Origin: Eustoma russellianum
Taxonomy: Eukaryota; Streptophyta; Magnoliopsida; Gentianales; Gentianaceae
DNA length: 64,000 nucleotides
Direction: 5' to 3'
NCBI GenBank assembly: GCA_036186865.1
Contig: AP025048.1
Location: forward strand, 31,174,852-31,238,851
Shown: piece after piece, positions 35,138 to 47,099 of the stretch
Layout: the number at the start of each line of letters is the position of its first letter
How positions within the stretch are numbered: the first letter of the stretch is position 1
Program-made: the position numbers and the translations under genes
The notes under the pieces: generated by a model
Database searches by the model: none
Told to the model about the DNA's origin: nothing
Seen by the model: only the letters and a program-made list of their open reading frames with translations

Positions 35138-35585
35138 AGAAAAGGAAAACTAACACAAAGACTAAAGACGCTTTGTTACGTTAGTGTAAACAGAATTTTA
35201 ACTTGTGCTTGTCCTTTCTTACTCGTATTTTTGACACTCAAGGCTTTTACGTTCCCTCTTTAAGTCCTTACAATCCCTTACAAGCCTTTTACCTCTCTTT
35301 TCTTATGCCTCTAATTCGTTCGTGGGATAGAAGCAACCAAGATGAGAAACAACGTGGAGGTCTTCAACAGCTTGTGCAATCTGCAAAACGGGGTTAGTAT
35401 CACCAAAGTTAGAATGGATACCGAGAAAAGGACAAACAACAGACTTGGACAAACTCTAAAATTCAAAGAAATTATGAAACCAAACATGAGGTAAATGGCT
35501 GAGACAAAGAATTACTAAAGGATTGCCTTGGGCAATCCTTAACCACACTTAAACTCAATGCACTTAATCACACGTATGCAATGTC
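35138..35585 (-). other. Gypsy-1 5' leader, inner part
   Basis: Untranslated sequence between gag and the Sirevirus insertion. It continues at 47100-48117 on the far side. No domain seen. The CAAGA target duplication of the Sirevirus is at 35586-35590. Confidence 0.6.
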
Positions 35586-35590
35586 CAAGA

Positions 35591-35636
35591 TGTAGAAATA
35601 AGAGGGTTTGAGTGATTTCAAAATAAGAAATTTGAA

Positions 35637-35677
<41 letters not shown>

Positions 35678-38656
35678 GTGCATAAATGTGTACATGTGTG
35701 CATGATAACTTGCCATTACTTGCCTTATTTAGCTTATATATTATGTTGCCGTACTAACGAGCCATGAAGCATTAAAGCTTACATCATATGGCAAACATTT
35801 GTTGTGTTTATACTATTTTCAGGTGCCACCATTAATGAACTAAATTAGTTCATTAAGTGAAGTACTTAGTTTAATAAACTAAGTAGTTCATTAAAGGAAG
35901 ATTCATTTGCAAATGCTCAAAGGCAACAAGGCTAAAGAAGGAAAGTCTTCTCCTCCTCTCCATCTTAAATGAACACGCCATATATATATAAATACACTAT
36001 ATATTTTCAGATTTTTTAAATAAAGGCACATACACATGTATTCCAACGTACTACCGACACATTATATATCTTACGTACGTACGTTAACGTCACACCACTA
36101 TACTTAACTCATATTTATGAGTACATTCAGGTCTTATATCATATGATATAAGATATGGTGATGACAAATTAAATACGACACGATAAAAGGTTCTAAACCG
36201 AAATTTGTCGTATCGGGCAAATACCGAAACTTCGCCAACGTGTCACGTACTTGCCATAAATAAATGGCCAGCCCATATACATCAAAAATTGATGTAAATT
36301 TCGTGATATACATGATATGATCAGCCAAAAATACTTTCCATGTTGGCACACACAAATCACCCCACATTTAGGCCAAAATGTGAAGATTCAAATTTTAATT
36401 TTGTCACATGTTAATGGTACCACTTTAAACCAGCCAAGTGCTGAGATTTAAAGTATATATTATATATATTATGTATAACATAATATATATAACATGTGCA
36501 AAAGTTGGAATTTAAATTAGAGAAAAATCGGGTAATCGATAAATATCAAAAATTCGGTTTTCTACGCACATAACATGGAACGTTTTTCTTGAACATCATG
36601 TGACACGTATCTAGACACTTTTTACATATGCTATACATCTTAAAGTGTTCTAGAAAATTAATTAAGGGCTGATTGGAATATTACATGTGTGTATTATTAA
36701 ATGTGCACTATTTTACAAAGTTAACAAAAATAAATTTCAGCACATGTATATACATCTTCCAACGCACATACAGCTGAGATGGAGCACATGTGGAGCCTTG
36801 TTGGCATATTGATTGGTCAAGGATCAAACATACATTGTTGGTGAATCAAAGAGAGAAGCTACAAAAGGTAAGAATTCAACATATATCTCTCTTATGTCAC
36901 ATGCTGAAAATTTCAGCATACTAACATTAAAGTGGCCGAATTTTATATGTTTAATGTGACATATTTTGTCATCTTTTATTAGGTGATAAATTGGAAGAAG
37001 ATATGGTAATGTTTTGAATGTAATTTAAATAAATAAAAGGGGATATTATACATATCACATGCTGAAAATGTTTCAGCATGTGTACAAGGGGGATGGACAA
37101 ATTCTAGCACTATTTGTGTCCAAATTCATTTCTCAATTGATAGCAAGACTTACCATGTATTGTTGATTCATTTTTATGGTGAAAAATCAATGAATAATGG
37201 GTATTATTTTGAAGGAAATGGAAGGTTGCACATGCTGAAAAATTCAGCATGGCAAGAACATCATGGCCGATTTTTTGGAGTAAAAAGGAAGGATTTGTTG
37301 GTCTTGCAATTTATGATGAAATTTTTGATTTATGGTATGAATTTATGGTTGATTTTTTGGCACATTTTAAGTGATTATTTCAGATTATTTCCATGTCATC
37401 TTGATGACAACATTGAGCCAATAAAGAGGTGCCAAGTAAGCGAAGACTAAATGATGATCCAATAGAATGATGCCAAGTAAGCAAGGCATTGTCACCATGA
37501 TGTCTTACACTCTCTCAAGCACTTAAAAGGAAATTTTCAAGAGGGGGAGATGGCCTATAGGGGACAGCTGCAACCTTAAAAGAAAGAAGAGGAGAGCAAA
37601 CAAGAAAAAGAACAAGAATTGCATTCCAAAGTGATCAAATTGCCAAGCTCTTCTTCTCCTACATCTTCTTTGTTTCTCTTTTCTTGTAAAAAATCCTATT
37701 GTTCTTTACATCTTTCAATCTTGAATAGGCTTCATATAAACCACCATTCATTCATCTTTGTAAAAGATTGATCAAGGTGTGAGCAATCTTCATTCTAGCA
37801 AGGTGGTGGTGTTCGTGCAAATTGTACTAGCAATACAAGGTTTGTAAAGGGTTGGAGTTAAGGTGTAACTCTATCAACCCTGTGGTAAGGTGTGTTGTGT
37901 GTGTGAATAGTGTGAACCAAGGAAGGTGTTCCTTGAAGACTGGAGTAGGTTGTTTATAACCGAACCAGTATAAAAATCTCGGTGCAATTTACTTTCAGCA
38001 TTTACTTTTCAATTTCTGCACTGTTTATACGTTTTGTTCACGTTCGTAAAATAGTAAACGAATTTCAAAAATTACAAAAATTTCCAGAAACATACCTACA
38101 CGTTCTAGGGTTAATTTGGCACAAGTTTCAACCCTTTTGGACAAGTATAAGTCAATCAAACATCAAAAGTTCTGAGACTAGTGCAGTCTGATTCTCAGAC
38201 TTGCAAAGGTTGAGACTTTGATTGTATTTGACCTACTTCCCAAAAGAATTTTCCAAAACTGTTTCAACCCATTAAAATATAGTATATAAACAGTTAGTGG
38301 TCAAATTTTCAGATCATTTGGACGTTCACACAAATAGGAATTAAATTTTCAAAACCATCTACCGTTTCTGGCAGATTTGCACAATCTGAGTACCAACGGT
38401 TTTTGAAGGGGTTAAAGGTTGAATTTTAATTTGAAATTTTTAGGGGACCCTCATAACATCTGAGGATAACTTCTCTCAAAATTTCATAATTTTTGGAGAC
38501 CTCTAACCTAGTTTTAAAAACGTTTTAAAACTGGTCCTGAAAACAGAATCTGTTTTCAGAACTTGAATTGGTTAGGTTTAAAGAAATTTTAAAAACCATA
38601 TTTTCCGCACCATCTATTCAACCCCCCCCTTCTAGTGGTGCCTTGCAGATCCTACA
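35591..38656 (+). repeat. Sire-3 5' LTR (3066 bp)
   Basis: Contains a (TA)17 tract at 35641-35674, the 20-bp palindrome at 36133-36152, ACGT-rich sequence at 36070-36090 and repeated CATGCTGAAA...TTCAGCATG hairpins near 36900, 37062 and 37228. A poly-pyrimidine region and AACCGAACCAGTATAAAA (~37960) resemble the end of U3/R. Frames inside have no known domain. Confidence 0.93.
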
Positions 38657-38710
38657 AGTGGTATCAGAGAGCAGGAATACTCACTTCAAGGAATCCAACG
38701 ATTCAGTCAG

Positions 38711-40619
38711 ATGGCATCCACAAATCTCAAAACCGAGCAAGAAGGTATGTCGAGCCAAAGGCCTCCACTTTTTGACGGTGAGTCGTTTATTCAGTGGAAA
38801 CTTAGGATGAAGCTTTTTCTTATGGCTATAGATATAGACCTTTGGTCAATCATTGAAGATGGTCCTTATGTCCCATCTAATGTATCCACTGTAGACGGAG
38901 TTACTTTAGAAGTTATTAAAACTAGACAAGAATATACGAGTGATGATAAAAAGAAACTTAATATGAATGCTAGGGCTATGCAATTGCTTTTAAACGGATT
39001 AAGTAAAAGTGAGTCTAGTTATGTGTCAAACTGTTCGAGTGCACAAGAAATGTGGAGGATACTAGAAATGAAACACGAAGGCACGAGTCAAGTAAAAGAG
39101 TCAAAAATTAATATGCTTATGTCCACTCTCGAGTCCTTTAAATTGTTGCCTAATGAGTCTATTGTAGATATGGATCTTCGTTTGACTAACATCTACTCTC
39201 TTGAGTCTCTTGGTAAGGCTTTTACTACGCAGGAAAAGGTACAGAAAGTCCTACGAAGCTTTCCTTCTGAATGGGATCCTAAAGTGACTGCGATAGAGGA
39301 AAGCAAGGAGACTAAATCAATAAAGATGGAAGAACTAATTGACTCACTCAAAGTATATGAAAACAAACTTACTATTCGGAAATCGGAATCATCTAAACAA
39401 GGTAAAACCATTGCTTTTATATCAAATGAATACTTCTCCCCTCCCTCCGATCACGTAGATGATAGTGATTCCGAATCGGATAATGATGACTTAATCCTAT
39501 TGGCTAAAGGACTAAGAAGATTCATGAGAAAGTCATTTAGAAATAAAAACAAGGGCACTACATCTAAGAGAAATAAAAACAAATCAAATGATAAAGACAT
39601 CAAATGTTATGAATGCGGCAAACTCGGACACTTATCATATGACTGTCCAAACAAAGAAAAGCAAACTAATAAGTACCCTGACAAGGAGCGGAACAAAAAT
39701 AGACTCGTCTCAGATCCTAAACAAAGGAAACGTGCACTAAAGGCCTCCACCTGGAGTAACTCATCAGATTCTGAAACTGAGACCGAAGAGGAGACCGCTC
39801 AAGTTTGCTTTGCTTCAAAGGCATCTAATGAGGTATCATCTGAACTCTGACTCTGAACCTTCTTATGATGATCTTTTTAGTCAATATCTTGAATTGCATA
39901 AATTTACTAAGACTCTCGCTACAGAAAAGAAACGTTTAATTCAAGACAAGAAACTGTTAGAACCTTCTAACGAGAATCTTGTCGCTCAATTAAGCGATTC
40001 AAAGAAAGAGTCTTCATGTGTCATCACTGCATTAAAAACCGAGATTTCATCATTAACTACTCAAAATAATGAAATGAAATCCGAGATTTCAAATTAGAAA
40101 TCAAGGAATACAGATTTAGAGAAAATGATGAAACAATTTGATACAGGGTCAAACATGCTGCATCGCATCATATTATCACAAAAACATGACAATGACAAAA
40201 CTGGATTGGGATACGTTGATACTAACGAAGTATCAACCAAACCAACCAAGTTTGTTGTGTCTAAGAAAGTAGACACTCCTAAGCCGCAAGTGGCGTCTAA
40301 GATGACGCAAAAAGTGCCCCCTTCCTCACGTCCCACTCCATCATATCATGTGAAATATAACGTTGTACCATACAGATATGAAAAGAGAAGAACAATGCAT
40401 ACACGAAATACATATCATCCACGCACTATGCACACACACACAAGGACATATCAAAAGCGTCCTTCATTCAATGAGTATAGAGGAGTCCTTGGGCAAAGAC
40501 CCAAAGTACATGCACCACATGGATATTATATCGCACCTTCATCTACATTCTTGCCATTTGATAGACCGAGAAGGATCACCCAAGTATGGGTACCGAAAGG
40601 TACCTTTACCAAAAGGTGA
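38711..40619 (+). pseudogene. Sire-3 gag, one frameshift and one nonsense change
   Basis: ATG 38711 opens MASTNLKTEQEGMSS... and runs 379 codons: N-terminal copia gag domain (PPLFDGESFIQWKLRMKLF, DLWSIIEDGP), coiled helices (KVYENKLTIRKS), then an intact zinc knuckle CYECGKLGHLSYDC at ~39606-39648. The frame breaks near 39838: relative to Sire-2 one extra base changes EVSSN to EVSSEL-stop. It continues in the next frame (NSDSEPSYDDLFSQYLELHK, long Lys/Glu/Ser coiled coil) to a TAG at ~40096 where Sire-2 has TTG. The third piece ends RRITQVWVPKGTFTKR at 40619. Gag forms the particle. It is nearly intact. Confidence 0.88.
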
Positions 40620-40674
40620 TTAACTAACTCGAAAGGACCCAAAATTAAAAGGGTACCTAAATCACCTTTTCACA

Positions 40675-42107
40675 TTGCAGGGAGACCACTCATCGAAAGA
40701 CACATCAATAAAGTGGTTCCTTGACAGTGGTTGCTCGAGGCACATGACAGGTGACCCGAGCCTGTTCTCCAAATTAAAGAAGGTCACAAAAGGCGGATCC
40801 GTGACCTTTGGAGACAACAATGAAGGCAAGATCATTGAAAAAGGTACGATTGGCAATCCGAATACACTTCAAATCTCCAACGTATTTTTGGTAAGCAACT
40901 TATCCTACAATCTTCTTAGTATTTCTCAATTTGTTGACAATGGTTTCAATGTGTGCTTTACTCATCCTTATTGCAACATAATAGATAAAAATGGAGAAAC
41001 CGTTTTAAAAGGAAAACGAGAAGGCAATATTTTTACGCTATCTATGGATGATGTAGTAGACGCTAAAGTTAAGTGTTTTATGACAAATGAACCCAATGTG
41101 AATTTATGGCATAGACGTTTAGGACACATTGGCATTTCCACACTAGAAAAACTACAACGAAAGAACCTAGTACGGGGATTGCCTACGCTTGATTTAGACA
41201 GCTTTCAGTTGTGTGAATCTTGCATAAAAGGCAAACAAACACGTGAGTCACTTAAGCCGAAAAATGAAATAAGCACGACTAGAATACTAGAACTATTGCA
41301 TATCGATTTGTTTGGTCCTAGTCGCACTACAAGCCTTGGTGGGCGTCACTATGCATGCGTGATTGTTGATGACTTTTCTCGTTATACTTGGACTTTATTT
41401 CTTGCACATAAGGATGATAGCGCCGTAGAGATTGCTAAATTAATTAAACAACTTGAAAATCAATACGGTGTAAATGTGAAAAGAATAAGAAGCGATAGAG
41501 GCGGTGAGTTTAAAAATAAAGAGATGATTTCGTTTTGCGAAGAAAAAGGAATTATGAGTTTTCGCCACCTAGAACTCCACAATTAAATGGAGTAGTAGAA
41601 AGAAAGAATCGCACATTACAAGAAATCGCTAGAACCATGCTTTGCGAAAATAAATTGCCTAGATTTCTGTGGGCGGAAGCTGTAAATTGTGCATGCTATA
41701 TTGTAAATCGCCTATCTATAAGAAAGAAAATAAACAAGACGCCTTACGAAATCTTGAATGATCGCATGCCTAAGATTGACTATTTTCGTGTGTTTGGATG
41801 TAAATGCTTTGTCTTGAATACAAAAGATAATTTAGATAAATTTGAATCCAAATCAATTGAGTGCATTTTTGTTGGATATTCTATAAACTCAAAGGCATAT
41901 AGATGTTATGATCCTCTCACTAGACAAATCATAGAATCTATTCATGTTAAATTCAATGAATTTGGTGAGATTGATAAAGATAAGGAATATGATGATGATT
42001 TTGAATTGAAACCTGTTTTGAATGAAGATAATGATTCTTTTGATATGCATGAGATGAATGAGACACTAGAAATGCATGATCATATAGAAATGCATGATAA
42101 CTTATAA
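40675..42107 (+). pseudogene. Sire-3 protease and integrase, one frameshift
   Basis: The frame has IKWFLDSGCSRHMTGD (protease active site DSG), then NLWHRRLGHIGISTLEKL with CESCIKGKQ (GAG-pre-integrase HHCC) and the integrase core: LHIDLFGPSRT (D), VIVDDFSRYTWTLF (D) and IRSDRGGEFKN (E). Near 41560-41580 a small indel shifts the frame. PPRTPQLNGVVERKNRTLQE, FLWAEAVNCACYIVNR and FGCKCFVLNTKDNLDKF continue in the next frame to a TAA at 42105-42107, where a sense codon is expected. The catalytic DDE is complete on paper, but the protein is split. Confidence 0.88.
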
Positions 42108-42173
42108 AATAATCAACCAAGATGGCATAGAGATCACCCACATGATCTCATCATAGGCGACATCACTCACGGT

Positions 42174-43772
42174 GTGCGACCACGTAGAAGAATCACTTCG
42201 GATGAAATAAATGAATTTCATGCTATGATTTCTGAAATTGAGCCCAAAAATGTGCATGATGCTTTGAGTGATTCATCTTGGATTGATGCTATGCATGACG
42301 AACTTAATCAATTCGTTAGAAATGATGTATGGGATTTAGTGCCACGACCACAAGATAAGACTATAATAGGCACAAAGTGGGTATTTAGGAATAAAATGAA
42401 TGAAGAAGGAAAGGTCGTTAGAAATAAAGCAAGACTCGTAGCTCAAGGATATAATCAAGAAGAAGGAATAGACTACGATGAAACATTTACACCCGTAGCA
42501 CGTTTAGAAGCTATACGACTCTTACTTGCTATTGCTTGCATGAAAGATTTTAAATTGTATCAAATGGACGTCAAAAGTGCGTTTCTAAACGGATTCATAC
42601 AAGAAGAAGTATACGTGAAGCAACCACCCGGTTTTGAAGATTTGAAACATCCAGATCACGTGTACAAACTAAAGAAGGCACTATATGGCCTAAAGCAAGC
42701 GCCAAGAGCATGGTATGATCGTTTTGCTACTTTCCTTTTAGAAAATAATTTTAAACGCGGTACTATAGATAGTACACTATTTTTGAAACAAGAAAAATCA
42801 GATTTACTTATAATTCAAATCTACGTAGATGACATTATTTTCGGATCTACCTCACATAGACTCGTTAAAGATTTTGAAAATTGTATGAAAGCTGAATTTG
42901 AAATGTCTATGGTTGGTGAACTCAATTATTTTCTTGGCTTGCAGATTAAGCAAACGAGTAAAGGAATTCATATAAGCCAAGCTAAGTATGTAAATGACAT
43001 GATCAAAAAGTTCAATTTTGAAAATTTGAAACCCTCCCCCACGCCTATGAGTGTCACTACTAAATTAGACAAAGACGAACATGGTAAAGACGTTGATAAT
43101 GGATTATATCGATCTATGATAGGTTCTTTACTATATTTAACTGCTAGTAGGCCTGACATCATGTTTAGCGTATGCATGTGTGCTCGTTTTCAAAGTCAAC
43201 CTAAGGTATCACACTTAAATGCGGTAAAAAGAATATTTCGTTATATTAAGCACATGCCTACCTTAGGTATTTGGTATGATAAGGATTCTACATTTGACTT
43301 ACATGCTTACACTGATGCAGATTATGGTGGCTGCAAAATAGATAGAAAAAGCACGAGCGGAACTTGTCAATTTATAGGAAATTCCCTTATTTCATGGTTT
43401 TCCAAAAAGCAAGCAAGTGTTGCTTTGTCCACTACTGAGGCTGAGTATATGGCTCTTAGCCTCTGTTGCACACAGTTGTTGTGGATAAAACAACAACTTT
43501 CGGACTTTGGAATTACCGTAAATAAAATTCCTATCTATTGTGATAGTATGAGTGCAATAAATTTGTCTAAGAACCCCGTGTTACACTCTAAGGCTAAGCA
43601 TAAAGAAGTTCGCTATCACTTTCTTCGTGATCACGTTAACAATGGTAATATTGTCATAGATCACGTACGCACAGAATCACAAGTAACGGATATATTCACA
43701 AAGGCCTTAAATCAAGCCACATATGAATCTCTTCGTTCTAAATTAGGCATGATTCCCGTTGATGTGATTTGA
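42174..43772 (+). CDS. Sire-3 reverse transcriptase-RNase H, fully open 532 codons
   Basis: The open frame covers the complete copia RT (residues ~50-295) and RNase H (~375-515). RT residues seen: KWVFRNKMNEEG, KARLVAQGYNQ, catalytic Asp ~132 in YQMDVKSAFLNG, and YVDD at 217-220. NYFLGLQIKQ and PSPTPMS follow. RNase H has TDADYGG (381-383), TTEAEYMAL (Glu ~422) and IYCDSMSA (Asp ~457), and ends QVTDIFTKALNQ. The product would copy element RNA into cDNA in cytoplasmic particles. It belongs to one pol polyprotein with the preceding frame, separated only by the TAA at 42105, so its own ATG is probably not a natural start. All catalytic residues are present. Confidence 0.9.
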   Translation: MRPRRRITSDEINEFHAMISEIEPKNVHDALSDSSWIDAMHDELNQFVRNDVWDLVPRPQDKTIIGTKWVFRNKMNEEGKVVRNKARLVAQGYNQEEGIDYDETFTPVARLEAIRLLLAIACMKDFKLYQMDVKSAFLNGFIQEEVYVKQPPGFEDLKHPDHVYKLKKALYGLKQAPRAWYDRFATFLLENNFKRGTIDSTLFLKQEKSDLLIIQIYVDDIIFGSTSHRLVKDFENCMKAEFEMSMVGELNYFLGLQIKQTSKGIHISQAKYVNDMIKKFNFENLKPSPTPMSVTTKLDKDEHGKDVDNGLYRSMIGSLLYLTASRPDIMFSVCMCARFQSQPKVSHLNAVKRIFRYIKHMPTLGIWYDKDSTFDLHAYTDADYGGCKIDRKSTSGTCQFIGNSLISWFSKKQASVALSTTEAEYMALSLCCTQLLWIKQQLSDFGITVNKIPIYCDSMSAINLSKNPVLHSKAKHKEVRYHFLRDHVNNGNIVIDHVRTESQVTDIFTKALNQATYESLRSKLGMIPVDVI

Positions 43773-43829
43773 TGTGATATTATTTGCTTTACTTTCCTTT
43801 TTGACAGGAATCTTTTGATTAACTTTCCA

Positions 43830-44030
43830 AAATAAAGGGGGAGAGAGAAGCATGATTTAAGGGGGAGAGAGACACTGATTGATCTTAATTGATCTTAATT
43901 GCACAAATCAAGGGGGAGCCGGATTTGAAATTCGAAATTCAAATTTCAAATCTGTGCATAGTTCAAGGGGGAGAGATAGCATTTAAATCATGTATACAAG
44001 TTATTTTGAAAATCATCAAAAGGGGGAGAT
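43830..44030 (+). repeat. Five-copy polypurine tract array of Sire-3
   Basis: The motif AAGGGGGAG occurs near 43834, 43859, 43910, 43965 and 44020. The last (AAAGGGGGAGAT) abuts the 3' LTR start TGTAGAAATA and is the functional plus-strand primer site. Copies in this spacing are a known Sirevirus hallmark. Confidence 0.9.
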
Positions 44031-44076
44031 TGTAGAAATAAGAGGGTTTGAGTGATTTCAAAATAAGAAATTTGAA

Positions 44077-44113
<37 letters not shown>

Positions 44114-47094
44114 GTGCATAAATGTGTACATGTGTGCATGATAACTTGCCATTACTTGCCTTATTTAGCTTATATATTATGTTGCCGTACTAACGAGCCA
44201 TGAAGCATTAAAGCTTACATCATATGGCAAACATTTGTTGTGTTTATACTATTTTCAGGTGCCACCATTAATGAACTAAATTAGTTCATTAAGTGAAGTA
44301 CTTAGTTTAATAAACTAAGTAGTTCATTAAAGGAAGATTCATTTGCAAAATGCTCAAAGGCAACAAGGCTAAAGAAGGAAAGTCTTCTCCTCCTCTCCAT
44401 CTTAAATGAACACGCCATATATATATAAATACACTATATATTTTCAGATTTTTTAAATAAAGGCACATACACATGTATTCCAACGTACTACCGACACGTT
44501 ATATATCTTACGTACGTACGTTAACGTCACACCACTATACTTAACTCATATTTATGAGTACATTCAGGTCTTATATCATATGATATAAGATATGGTGATG
44601 ACAAATTAAATACGACACGATAAAAGGTTCTAAACCGAAATTTGTCGTATCAGGCAAATACCGAAACTTCGCCAACGTGTCACGTACTTGCCATAAATAA
44701 ATGGCCAGCCCATATACATCAAAAATTGATGTAAATTTCGTGATATACATGATATGATCAGCCAAAAATACTTTCCATGTTGGCACACACAAATCACCCC
44801 ACATTTAGGCCAAAATGTGAAGATTCAAATTTTAATTTTGTCACATGTTAATGGTACCACTTTAAACCAGCCAAGTGCTGAGATTTAAAGTATATATTAT
44901 ATATATTATGTATAACATAATATATATAACATGTGCAAAAGTTGGAATTTAAATTAGAGAAAAATCGGGTAATCGATAAATATCAAAAATTCGGTTTTCT
45001 ACGCACATAACATGGAACGTTTTTCTTGAACATCATGTGACACGTATCTAGACACTTTTTACATATGATATACATCTTAAAGTGTTCTAGAAAATTAAAT
45101 TAAGGGCTGATTGGAATATTACATGTGTGTATTATTAAATTTGCACTATTTTACAAAGCTAACAAAAATAAATTTCAGCACATGTATATACAACTTCCAA
45201 CGCACATACAGCTGAGATGGAGCACATGTGGAGCCTTGTTGGCATATTGATTGGTCAAGGATCAATCATACATTGTTGCTGAATCAAAGAGAGAAGCTAC
45301 AAAAGGTAAGAATTCAACATATATCTCTTATGTCACTTGCTGAAAATTTTAGCATACTAACATTAAAGTGGCCGAATTTTATATGTTTAATGTGACATAT
45401 TTTGTCATCTTTTATTAGGTGATAAATTGGAAGAAGATATGGTAATGTTTTGAATGTAATTTAAATAAATAAAAGGGGATATTATACATATCACATGCTG
45501 AAAATTTTTCAGCATGTGTACAAGGGGGATGGACGAATTCTAGCACTATTTTGTGTCCAAATTCATTTCTCAATTGATAGCAAGATTTACCATGTATTGT
45601 TGATTCATTTTTATGGTGAAAAATCAAAGAATAATGGGTATTATTTTGAAAGAAATGGAAGGTTGCACATGCTGAAAAATTCAGCATGGCAAGAACATTA
45701 TGGCCGATTTTTTGGAGTAAAAAGGAAGGATTTGTTGGTCTTGCAATTTATGATGAAATTTTTGATTTATGGTATAAATTTATGGTTGATTTTTTGGCAC
45801 ATTTTAAGTGATTATTTCAGATTATTTCCATGTCATCTTGATGACAACATTGAGCCAATAAAGAGGTGCCAAGTAAGCGAAGACTAAATGATGATCCAAT
45901 AGAATGATGCCAAGTAAGAAAGGCATTGTCACCATGATGTCTTACACTCTCTCAAGCACTTAAAAGGAAATTTTCAAGAGGGGGAGATGGCCTATAGGGG
46001 ACGGCTGCAACCTTAAAAGAAAGAAGAGGAGAGCAAACAAGAAAAAGAACAAGAATTGCATTCCAAAGTGATCAAATTGCCAAGCTCTTCTTCTCCTACA
46101 TCTTCTTTGTTTCTCTTTTCTTGTAAAAAGCCTATTGTTCTTTACATCTTTCAATCTTGAATAGGCTTCATATAAACCACCATTCATTCATCTTTGTAAA
46201 AGATTGATCAAGGTGTGATCAATCTTCATTCTAGCAAGGTGGTGGTGTTCGTGCAAATTGTACTAGCAATACAAGGTTTGTAAAGGGTTGGAGTTAAGGT
46301 GTAACTCTATCAACCCTGTGGTAAGGTGTGTTGTGTGTGTGAATAGTGTGAACCAAGGAAGGTGTTCCTTGAAGACTGGAGTAGGTTGTTTATAACCGAA
46401 CCAGTATAAAAATCTCGGTGCAATTTACTTTCAGCATTTACTTTTCAGTTTCTGCACTGTTTATACGTTTTGTTCACGTTCGTAAAAATAGTAAACGAAT
46501 TTCAAAAATTACAAAAATTTCCAGAAACATACCTACACGTTCTAGGGTTAATTTGGCACAAGTTTCAACCCTTTTGGACAAGTATAAGTGAATCAAACAT
46601 CAAAAGTTCTGAGACTAGTGCAGTCTGATTCTCAGACTTGCAAAGGTTGAGACTTTGATTGTATTTGACCTACTTCCCAAAAGAATTTTCCAAAACTGTT
46701 TCAACCCATTAAAATATAGTATATAAAGAGTTAGTGGTCAAATTTTCAGATCATTTGGACGTTCACACAAATAGGAATTAAATTTTCAAAACCATCTACC
46801 GTTTCTGGCAGATTTGCACAATCTGAGTACCAACGGTTTTTGAAGGGGTTAAAGGTTGAATTTTAATTTGAAATTTTTAGGGGACCCTCATAACATCTCA
46901 GGCTAAGTTCTCTCAAAATTTCATAATTTTTGGAGACCTCTAACCTAGTTTTAAAAACTTTTTAAAACTGGTCCTGAAAACAGAATCTGTTTTCAGAACT
47001 TGAATTGGTTAGGTTTAAAGAAATTTTAAAAACCATATTTTCCGCACCATCTATTCAATCCCCCCCCTTCTAGTGGTGCCTTGCAGATCCTACA
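44031..47094 (+). repeat. Sire-3 3' LTR (3064 bp)
   Basis: Near-identical to 35591-38656. The TA tract is shorter (~30 bp, 44081-44110). The palindrome is at 44570-44589. Perfect 13-bp-arm hairpin CACATGCTGAAAA/TTTTCAGCATGTG at 45492-45518, and a related one at 45668-45688. Confidence 0.93.
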
Positions 47095-47099
47095 CAAGA

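Larger units (their letters stand above)
35591..47094 (+). mobile_element. Full-length Sirevirus-type copia element (Sire-3)
   Basis: 11,504 bp with two ~3.06-kb LTRs (35591-38656 and 44031-47094), each TGTAGAAATAAG...GATCCTACA. It is bounded by CAAGA at 35586-35590 and 47095-47099. Inside: primer site TGGTATCAGAGA (38659-38670), gag, protease, integrase, RT-RNase H, then five polypurine copies. The two LTRs differ at roughly 30-40 positions by eye (about 1%), so it is the youngest element here. Gag has one frameshift and one nonsense change; pol has one frameshift and one nonsense change; the RT-RNase H part is fully open. The RT and RNase H wording and the repeated polypurine tract fit the SIRE/Maximus lineage. 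No env-like frame is seen between pol and the 3' LTR. Confidence 0.95.

Noticed and set aside
35641..35674. TA tracts and LTR pairs as a CRISPR-like or satellite array
   Set aside because: Simple (TA)n microsatellites and paired LTRs; there is no spaced-repeat structure.
40616..40680. GT...AG stretch between Sire-3 gag and pol (donor at 40616, acceptor TTGCAG at 40680), a possible intron
   Set aside because: Splicing it would not join gag to the protease frame (the phase is wrong), and the stretch still encodes the usual GPKIKRVPK linker in a shifted frame. It is a frameshift in an ordinary polyprotein.
43773..44030. Env-like gene between Sire-3 pol and its 3' LTR
   Set aside because: Only ~260 bp of polypurine-rich sequence with no open frame.
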